The notes below the pieces were generated by a model. It was given only the letters and a program-made list of their open reading frames with translations, searched no databases and had not been told where the DNA came from. From DATEMK01 sp035275625 (GTDB lineage Bacteria; Bacteroidota; Bacteroidia; AKYH767-A; OLB10), in assembly GCA_035275625.1 (NCBI GenBank), contig DATEMK010000267.1, positions 1 to 5,233 of the forward strand: DNA of 5,233 nt, read 5' to 3'. Below, piece by piece: positions 1 through 5,233 of the stretch. The position numbers and the translations under genes are program-made. The first letter of the stretch is position 1. Each line of letters opens with the position of its first letter.

Positions 1-2831
1 CCCTTCATATTTTTGATTGGGAGCAGGGGGATAAATCATCCGTATGGGCGACATCCGCCTATCATCTTTTATGCATTGATGCCGCAACGGAAATATTTAC
101 CAAATACGCGCTGCCCGTTTCGTTTGACAAAACGGTGATGCGTTTGATGACGGATAAAAAAAAATATGTCTGGCTGTTTAATCAGAAAAATCAACTGTTA
201 TGTTTTGATATGCAGGAAAAAAAAATTTCCGCTGTTGCCGTTCGTAGCTTCGATAATCCGTCTTTGCAGCTAAAAGAAAATCCGCGCATAATATTCAATG
301 ACAAATCGGGAACTCCCTGCATGTTAATCCATGACGGGTTGTATAAATATGACAGCGATGCAAAAACATTTGTACAGTTCAGCAGGAGCATTTTAAGCAA
401 TGATGCTGAAAAAAAATTCCAGGGTGATCCCGGGATATCCGGTAATTATATTTTCACAGGCATTAACAACAGGGAACTTCTGCGGATTGATCTGCATAAC
501 GGGGCTGAAAAATTCTATCCTCTTAACAGGAACGGAACTCATGAAACTGAACCCGGTTTTGTTTTTAACGGAGTCTATCCTTCAAATGACGGTTCTCTTT
601 GGATCAGCACCACTTCAGCAGGTGTATTTCATTTTTATCCGTCATCTGAAACATGGGATCAGTTTATTTATGATCATGCAAACCAAAACAGCCTTCTTTC
701 CAATTCGGTTGATTTAATTTTTGAAGACGAAAACAATGTAACGTGGCTGAATTCTCCGGGAAGGGGAATTGTTAAAGCAGAGCCGTTAAAACCGGTCCTG
801 AGTTCTTTTGTACCGGCAAGGAATAAAAGATCATTGCAGGGAACTCTGGGAGAAAACATCAGAACTATTACAGCGTTTGATGAAGAACACCTCATGATCG
901 GCACGCTGAGAGGTTTATTTCTGTTTAACAGGCCATCCATGGAATTTACTGAAATGCCTTCGCCTGCAGGCGGTAAACCAATTTTGACCTCTATGGCAAT
1001 CAGCCATATTATTACTGACCCTTCCGGAAATTTCTGGATTGCTGAATGGGGTTCGCCATTTATTCATTACGTGAATTATAAAAATAAAATATATGCTGTT
1101 CTTGTTCCTGATTCTTCAACGATGAAATTATTTTTAACCATACGTGTTTTGTTTCGCGACTCGCATGGATTTTTGTGGGCAGGCACGGATGGAAATATTA
1201 TTTACCGTGCAAACCTGGATTCGTCCGATTTATTTCATCCTGAAAAAATAATTTTTGAAAGATTTCCAAAAGCTGCTTCAAAAACCGACACATTAAATAT
1301 TGCAAAATGTTTTTCGATCACAGAAAATGCGGAACGAAACATTTATTTCGGAACAGAAAGCGGGTTATACGAATACGATTACATATCCGAAAAATTTAAG
1401 CGGTACTCTCATCATCCGGGGCATCAAAGCCTGAGCGATAATAATGTCCGGTCGTTATGCATTGACCATCCCGGAACATTTTGGCTTGGCACCGCAAGTG
1501 GCGGGCTTAACCGTTTTGATAAAAAAAATCAAACCTTCAGCTTTTTTACGATGGAAAACGGGTTGCCTGACAATTCCGTTTTTTCCATTCTTGAAGACAA
1601 CAAAGGATTTTTGTGGCTGGGTACAAACAAAGGCCTTTGCCGTTTTAATCCCCGCAATAAAAGCTGCCGGAATTATTCTATGAAAGACGGCATTCAAAAT
1701 TATGAATACAATACCAATGCCGCTTATAAAACATCCACCGGAGAACTTGCTTTTGGCGGACGAACAGGTTTCAATTTTTTTAACCCGGATTCGATTGAAA
1801 TAATTTCTGATGCGCCCCGGATTGTAATTACGCGATTGAATGTTTTCGATAAAGAAATGCATTGTGATACGAATGAAATAAAATTAAAACACAATGAGAA
1901 TTCACTTTCTTTCCAGTTTGCAGCGCTTAGCTTTTTCCGCAATAAGGAAAACCAATACGCTTATAAACTTGAAGGATTGGAAAATGAATGGATCTATTGT
2001 GGTGACAGGCGTTTTACTAATTATGCAAGCCTGCCTCCCGGCAATTACATCTTTCGCGTTAAAGCTTCAAATTGTTATGGCGTCTGGAATGAAGCAGGAA
2101 CTTTGGTAAAATTATTTATTGGCACCCCCTGGTGGAAAACATGGTGGTTCCGGATGGTTATTGCATTAGTAATAACTGCCATGATATTTATTCTTTTCAG
2201 GTATCGTCTTCAGCAAAAATTAAAATTGCAATCCGTCCGGAACAGGATTGCAAGAGATCTGCATGATGAGATTGGTTCTAATCTCAGCAGCATTATTCTT
2301 TTCAGTGAAGTGGCAAAACAAAAATCGAAAGATTCAGAACCTTCTGTTTTCCCGTTATTAAAAAAAATAAGCGACTATACGCAAACATCGCAGGAGGCGA
2401 TAAACGATATTGTCTGGATGATCAATTCACGGAATGACCGTTTTGAAAATATCATCATTCGAATGCGGGCTATTGCTGCAGAAATGTTCGAAGCAAAGCA
2501 AATTAATTTCATTTTAAACTTTGATGAAAAACTGAATCACCTGAAGATGGGAATGGACGAAAGAAAAAATTTTTACCTGATCTATAAAGAAGCCATTAAC
2601 AACATTGTAAAATATGCTGCCTGCAATAATGTAAATATTAATTTAACCTGCCGGCATTCATCCATATACCTTCACATCAAAGATGACGGAATTGGATTTG
2701 ACATAAAAAATAAATCAAAAGGAAACGGGCTGATTAACATGCAAAAAAGGGCTGAAATGCTGGAAGGCATATTGAACGTATCCGCTGAACCGGGAAAAGG
2801 AACAACTATTGAGCTGAAATTTGCGATTTGA
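1..2831 (+). CDS. Two-component sensor histidine kinase with periplasmic Reg_prop propellers and Y_Y_Y domain (5'-truncated)
   Basis: Membrane sensor kinase that should bind an extracytoplasmic ligand and phosphorylate a partner regulator. The frame is open from the left edge (first full codon at 3) to TGA at 2829-2831, giving 942 visible residues; the true start and any signal peptide are outside. Numbering from codon 3, Reg_prop-like blade motifs of the type (F/L)W(L/A)GT recur about every 45-50 residues from 14 to 583. A Y_Y_Y domain covers about 605-708 and ends in the usual GTPWWKTWW. One membrane helix lies at about 714-733. The HisKA_3 motif ARDLHDEIGSN has its phosphoacceptor His at 754. 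The HATPase domain shows an N box (KEAINN, 862-867), G1 (DDGIGFD, 894-900), G2 (GNGLINM, from 907) and GKGTT (from 931). HisKA_3 kinases normally pair with NarL-type regulators, and one follows 100 bp downstream. There is no fused receiver or AraC domain, unlike Bacteroides hybrid (HTCS) sensors. The family is clear; the ligand is unknown. Confidence 0.95.
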   Translation, partial: LHIFDWEQGDKSSVWATSAYHLLCIDAATEIFTKYALPVSFDKTVMRLMTDKKKYVWLFNQKNQLLCFDMQEKKISAVAVRSFDNPSLQLKENPRIIFNDKSGTPCMLIHDGLYKYDSDAKTFVQFSRSILSNDAEKKFQGDPGISGNYIFTGINNRELLRIDLHNGAEKFYPLNRNGTHETEPGFVFNGVYPSNDGSLWISTTSAGVFHFYPSSETWDQFIYDHANQNSLLSNSVDLIFEDENNVTWLNSPGRGIVKAEPLKPVLSSFVPARNKRSLQGTLGENIRTITAFDEEHLMIGTLRGLFLFNRPSMEFTEMPSPAGGKPILTSMAISHIITDPSGNFWIAEWGSPFIHYVNYKNKIYAVLVPDSSTMKLFLTIRVLFRDSHGFLWAGTDGNIIYRANLDSSDLFHPEKIIFERFPKAASKTDTLNIAKCFSITENAERNIYFGTESGLYEYDYISEKFKRYSHHPGHQSLSDNNVRSLCIDHPGTFWLGTASGGLNRFDKKNQTFSFFTMENGLPDNSVFSILEDNKGFLWLGTNKGLCRFNPRNKSCRNYSMKDGIQNYEYNTNAAYKTSTGELAFGGRTGFNFFNPDSIEIISDAPRIVITRLNVFDKEMHCDTNEIKLKHNENSLSFQFAALSFFRNKENQYAYKLEGLENEWIYCGDRRFTNYASLPPGNYIFRVKASNCYGVWNEAGTLVKLFIGTPWWKTWWFRMVIALVITAMIFILFRYRLQQKLKLQSVRNRIARDLHDEIGSNLSSIILFSEVAKQKSKDSEPSVFPLLKKISDYTQTSQEAINDIVWMINSRNDRFENIIIRMRAIAAEMFEAKQINFILNFDEKLNHLKMGMDERKNFYLIYKEAINNIVKYAACNNVNINLTCRHSSIYLHIKDDGIGFDIKNKSKGNGLINMQKRAEMLEGILNVSAEPGKGTTIELKFAI
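2151..2201 (+). other. Transmembrane segment of the sensor kinase
   Basis: About 15-18 hydrophobic residues (MVIALVITAMIFILF) follow the aromatic WWKTWWFR stretch and are closed by a basic RYRLQQKLK stretch. By the positive-inside rule the propellers and Y_Y_Y domain lie in the periplasm and the kinase core in the cytoplasm. It is the only clear membrane helix in the visible part. A signal peptide or second helix would lie beyond the left edge. Confidence 0.85.
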
Positions 2832-2897
2832 AATATGCCGTTCCATCAATCTTTCATTAAATCATTCATTATTTCTTATACCCCTAATATTAGTAGC

Positions 2898-2927
2898 TTC
2901 TGAATAGCATGCCATAAATTACATTTG
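2898..2927 (+). promoter_or_regulatory. Candidate Bacteroidota-type promoter of the response regulator gene
   Basis: TACATTTG at 2920-2927 fits the Bacteroidota -7 consensus TAnnTTTG at every fixed position. TTC at 2898-2900, 19 bp upstream, matches two of three bases of the usual -33 TTG at a normal spacing. Transcription would begin at about 2930-2934, that is at or next to the ATG at 2932, giving a leaderless or nearly leaderless mRNA. The motif is seen directly; its activity is inferred. The regulator could also be co-transcribed with the kinase, because no terminator is evident between them. Confidence 0.45.
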
Positions 2928-2930
2928 TAA
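2919..2930. promoter_or_regulatory. Small inverted repeat overlapping the -7 motif, possible operator
   Basis: TTACA (2919-2923) and TGTAA (2926-2930) are perfect inverted arms separated by TT. The dyad covers the -7 motif and ends one base before the ATG. NarL-family dimers often bind inverted half-sites with a 2-bp spacer, so an autoregulatory operator is conceivable. The arms are only 5 bp long in AT-rich DNA, so chance is a serious alternative. Confidence 0.25.
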
Positions 2931-2931
2931 A

Positions 2932-3567
2932 ATGATAAAAGTAATTGTTTACGATGATAACCGCGGAAGGCAGGAAGGTCTTGAGCTTTACATAAATGAA
3001 ACGAAAGACATGCGTTGCGTGGGAACTTTTGAAAATTGCAGTGGTGTGGTAGGCCAAATTGAGTCGTTAAAGCCTGATGTGGTATTAATGGATATAGATA
3101 TGCCTGAAGTGAATGGCATAGAAGGATTGAAATTAATACGGCAACATGCACCAGGTGTGAAGATTATCATGCAGACCGTTTTTGAAGAAGAAGAAAAAAT
3201 TTTTGACGCGATTCTCTCCGGGGCAAATGGTTATTTTTTAAAAAAAACTTCGCCTGATAAGCTTATTGAAGGCATTCGTGATGTAATGGAAGGCGGTGCA
3301 CCAATGACTGCAACTGTAGCACGAAAAGTCCTGGAAGTTTTCAAGCAGCAATCTCCATCAGGAGAACAACCCAAATTCGATTTAACCGCAAGAGAACTTG
3401 AAATTCTCAGTTATCTTGTAAAAGGAATGAGCTATAAAATGATCGCAGGCGCCTGCGGCATTACCTGGCACACTGTTAATTTTCACTGTAAAAAAATTTA
3501 TGAGAAGCTGCATGTACATTCAGCTACCGAAGCAGTTGCCAAAGCCATTGAAGGGAAGATTGTTTAA
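2932..3567 (+). CDS. NarL/LuxR-family response regulator
   Basis: A complete 211-residue DNA-binding response regulator of normal length for the NarL family. The N-terminal receiver domain (about 1-120) has the acidic pair D8/D9, the phosphoacceptor D54 in VVLMDIDMPEVNG, the switch T82 in MQTVF and the conserved K104 in GYFLKKTSP. The C-terminal LuxR-type helix-turn-helix (about 149-211) shows LTARELEIL, then a recognition region ending TVNFHCKKIYEKLHVHS. The ATG at 2932 is the only sensible start, since the next Met (27) would remove D8/D9. No Shine-Dalgarno sequence precedes it, which is normal for Bacteroidota. The gene follows the HisKA_3 kinase on the same strand, so it is very probably its phosphorylation partner and would act as a cytoplasmic transcription factor. 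It ends in tandem in-frame stops (TAA TAA, 3565-3570). Target genes are unknown. Confidence 0.95.
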   Translation: MIKVIVYDDNRGRQEGLELYINETKDMRCVGTFENCSGVVGQIESLKPDVVLMDIDMPEVNGIEGLKLIRQHAPGVKIIMQTVFEEEEKIFDAILSGANGYFLKKTSPDKLIEGIRDVMEGGAPMTATVARKVLEVFKQQSPSGEQPKFDLTARELEILSYLVKGMSYKMIAGACGITWHTVNFHCKKIYEKLHVHSATEAVAKAIEGKIV

Positions 3568-3632
3568 TAAATTTTAATGCCTTTATGGAGGGATTCGAAA
3601 TAAATTTTTATACTGAAAAGGAAAAATCTTTC

Positions 3633-5233
3633 TTACGCCAGCGTCCTCTTCACAGCCACCTGCTCATATCCTTCAATGATATCACCCACTTGAATATCAT
3701 TAAATCCGGCAATGTTTAATCCGCATTCATAACCGGCAGCCACTTCTTTTGCATCATCTTTAAATCGTTTGAGGGATGCCAGTTCACCGCTAAAAGTAAC
3801 AATGCCGTCACGCACCACCCGGATTTTTGTGTTCCGGGTAATTTTCCCGTCAAGCACCATGCAGCCTGCAATGGTTCCAACTTTGGGGATTTTGAAAACT
3901 TCACGAATTTCAACGTTGCACACAATTTTTTCTGTGTAGTCCGGAGCCAGCATTCCTTCCATGGCGGCTTTTACTTCATTGATGGCATCATAAATAATGG
4001 AGTATAAACGGATATCAATCTGCTCCTGCTCAGCCAGCTTTCGTGCATTAATGGAAGGGCGCACCTGGAAACCGATAATGATGGCATTGGATGCAGATGC
4101 CAGCAGTACATCAGATTCGGTAATTGCTCCGACTGATTTATGAATTACGTTTACCTGTATTTCAGGAGTAGAAAGTTTTAATAAAGAATCAGCAAGAGCT
4201 TCAATGGAACCATCCACATCGCCTTTCACAATAACATTCAGCTCTTTGAAATTTCCGATAGCAAGCCTTCTTCCTATTTCATCAAGTGTGATATGTTTGT
4301 GAGTTCTTATACCCTGTTCACGCTGCAACTGCATACGCTTGTTTGCAATTTCGCGTGCTTCGCGTTCATCATCCATTACATGAAACTGGTCACCGGCCTG
4401 CGGTGCTCCGCTTAACCCGAGAATCATAGCAGGCGTTGACGGACCGGCAGTATCCATCCGCTGGCCCCGTTCGTTGAACATGGCTTTTACTCTTCCGCTG
4501 TAACAACCTGCCAGAACCACATCTCCCAATTTCAGTTCTCCTGTCTGTACAAGGACAGTTGCAAGATACCCGCGTCCTTTATCGAGTGAAGATTCAATTA
4601 CTGTTCCTAAACCATTCTTATGCGGGTTGGCTTTAAGATCAAGCAATTCAGCCTCAAGCAATACTTTGTCAAGGAGGGCATCAATATTGGTTCCCTGTTT
4701 AGCTGAAATTTCCTGGGACTGGTATTTTCCACCCCAGTCTTCAACAAGTATGTTCATTTTTGAAAGCTGCTCCTTTATCCTGTCAGGGCTTGCGTCCTGC
4801 TTGTCCACTTTGTTGATGGCGAAAACTATCGGAACATTAGCAGCCTGTGCATGATTGATGGCTTCAATAGTTTGCGGCATCACACTGTCGTCTGCAGCAA
4901 CTACAATGATGGCAACATCCGTAACCTTTGCACCGCGTGCACGCATAGCCGTAAATGCTTCGTGGCCTGGGGTATCAAGAAATGCAATTTTTTTTCCATT
5001 TTCCAATGACACTTCATACGCCCCGATGTGCTGTGTAATTCCACCTGCTTCGCCCGCTATAACATTTGTTTTCCTGATATAATCAAGCAGGGAAGTTTTG
5101 CCATGATCCACGTGACCCATTACTGTAACAATGGGAGCGCGAGGTTCCAACTCTTCCGGATCATCGGGTTTGTCCTGGATGGCTTCCTGCACATCAACAG
5201 AAACAAACTCCACTTTGTAGCCGAATTCTTCAG
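3633..5233 (-). CDS. infB: Translation initiation factor IF-2, C-terminal part (5'-truncated)
   Basis: IF-2 is the GTPase that brings fMet-tRNA to the 30S subunit and promotes 70S joining. TAA is at 3633-3635, and the frame stays open to the right edge (last full codon 5229-5231), giving 532 residues. The GTG at 5211-5213 is internal, because EEFGYK is encoded before it in frame. Numbering from codon 5229-5231: the G domain has GHVDHGKT (39-46), GGITQHIGAY (63-72), DTPGHEAF (86-93), NKVD (140-143) and SAK (176-178). A beta-barrel domain II covers about 207-290, domain III contains GDVDGS (337-342), and the C-terminal tRNA-binding domain contains REVFKIPKVGTIAGC and GYECG (from 500). Only the N-terminal region, which is variable in the family, and the start are missing; Bacteroidota IF-2 is usually well over 850 residues. 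infB commonly follows nusA, which would lie to the right. No disruption is seen, and the gene converges with the regulator. Confidence 0.98.
   Translation of the reverse strand, partial: EEFGYKVEFVSVDVQEAIQDKPDDPEELEPRAPIVTVMGHVDHGKTSLLDYIRKTNVIAGEAGGITQHIGAYEVSLENGKKIAFLDTPGHEAFTAMRARGAKVTDVAIIVVAADDSVMPQTIEAINHAQAANVPIVFAINKVDKQDASPDRIKEQLSKMNILVEDWGGKYQSQEISAKQGTNIDALLDKVLLEAELLDLKANPHKNGLGTVIESSLDKGRGYLATVLVQTGELKLGDVVLAGCYSGRVKAMFNERGQRMDTAGPSTPAMILGLSGAPQAGDQFHVMDDEREAREIANKRMQLQREQGIRTHKHITLDEIGRRLAIGNFKELNVIVKGDVDGSIEALADSLLKLSTPEIQVNVIHKSVGAITESDVLLASASNAIIIGFQVRPSINARKLAEQEQIDIRLYSIIYDAINEVKAAMEGMLAPDYTEKIVCNVEIREVFKIPKVGTIAGCMVLDGKITRNTKIRVVRDGIVTFSGELASLKRFKDDAKEVAAGYECGLNIAGFNDIQVGDIIEGYEQVAVKRTLA

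Noticed and set aside
135..140. GTG ATG as a possible start of the kinase gene
   Set aside because: The same frame is open back to base 1 and encodes a blade-like motif (SSVWATSAYHLLCID) before this point, so these codons are internal and the gene is cut by the window edge.
1455..1942. Minus-strand reading frames inside the kinase gene
   Set aside because: They are antisense to clear blade and Y_Y_Y coding sequence, with no recognisable domain or start signal.
3587..3592. GGAGGG resembling a Shine-Dalgarno sequence
   Set aside because: No start codon with a useful frame follows at a suitable distance, and Bacteroidota rarely depend on this motif.
3567..3611. Possible hairpin terminator from ATAAATTT (3567-3574) and AAATTTTTAT (3602-3611)
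   Set aside because: The stem is only A/T pairs with a bulge and a long loop, and no clean GC stem with a U tract is present on either strand.
3585..3719. Small plus-strand frame of about 44 codons starting at ATG 3585
   Set aside because: Most of it is antisense to the end of infB, there is no promoter or ribosome site before it, and the product is not recognisable.
4627..5082. Two adjacent plus-strand reading frames of 75 codons each, opposite infB
   Set aside because: They lie fully antisense to the highly conserved IF-2 G domain, resemble no family, and are explained as shadow frames.
5211..5213. GTG on the minus strand as the start of infB
   Set aside because: The frame continues to the edge with EEFGYK, and IF-2 needs a longer N-terminal part before the G domain.

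Overview
The window looks like chromosomal DNA from a member of the Bacteroidota. Three things point there. The first is a periplasmic two-component sensor made of Reg_prop beta-propeller blades, a Y_Y_Y domain, one membrane segment and a HisKA_3/HATPase kinase. The second is a TAnnTTTG-type -7 promoter motif just before the response regulator gene, with no Shine-Dalgarno sequence. The third is the wording of the translation initiation factor IF-2 on the other strand. No finer placement is possible from the sequence alone.

Layout: (1) Positions 1-2831, plus strand, hold a large sensor histidine kinase gene whose 5' end lies off the left edge. The reading frame is open from the first base, so the GTG/ATG codons near 135 are internal and not the start. 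(2) Positions 2832-2931 are a 99-100 bp AT-rich gap with a candidate promoter and small dyads. (3) Positions 2932-3567, plus strand, encode a complete NarL/LuxR-type response regulator. (4) Positions 3568-3632 are a short convergent gap with no convincing terminator. (5) Positions 3633-5233, minus strand, hold the C-terminal 532 codons of infB (IF-2), whose 5' part lies off the right edge.

The kinase and regulator form a plausible cognate pair. Ligand binding by the periplasmic propellers would control autophosphorylation of the cytoplasmic histidine (codon 2262-2264). The phosphoryl group would pass to Asp54 of the regulator, whose LuxR-type helix-turn-helix would then act on promoters, possibly including its own. 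infB is an unrelated housekeeping gene that converges on this pair. The signal and the target genes cannot be read from this window. I see no mobile element, CRISPR array, RNA gene or obviously new system. The points worth a second look are the possibly leaderless promoter of the regulator with its overlapping dyad, the near-complete two-propeller sensor and the A9 tracts in the kinase gene.
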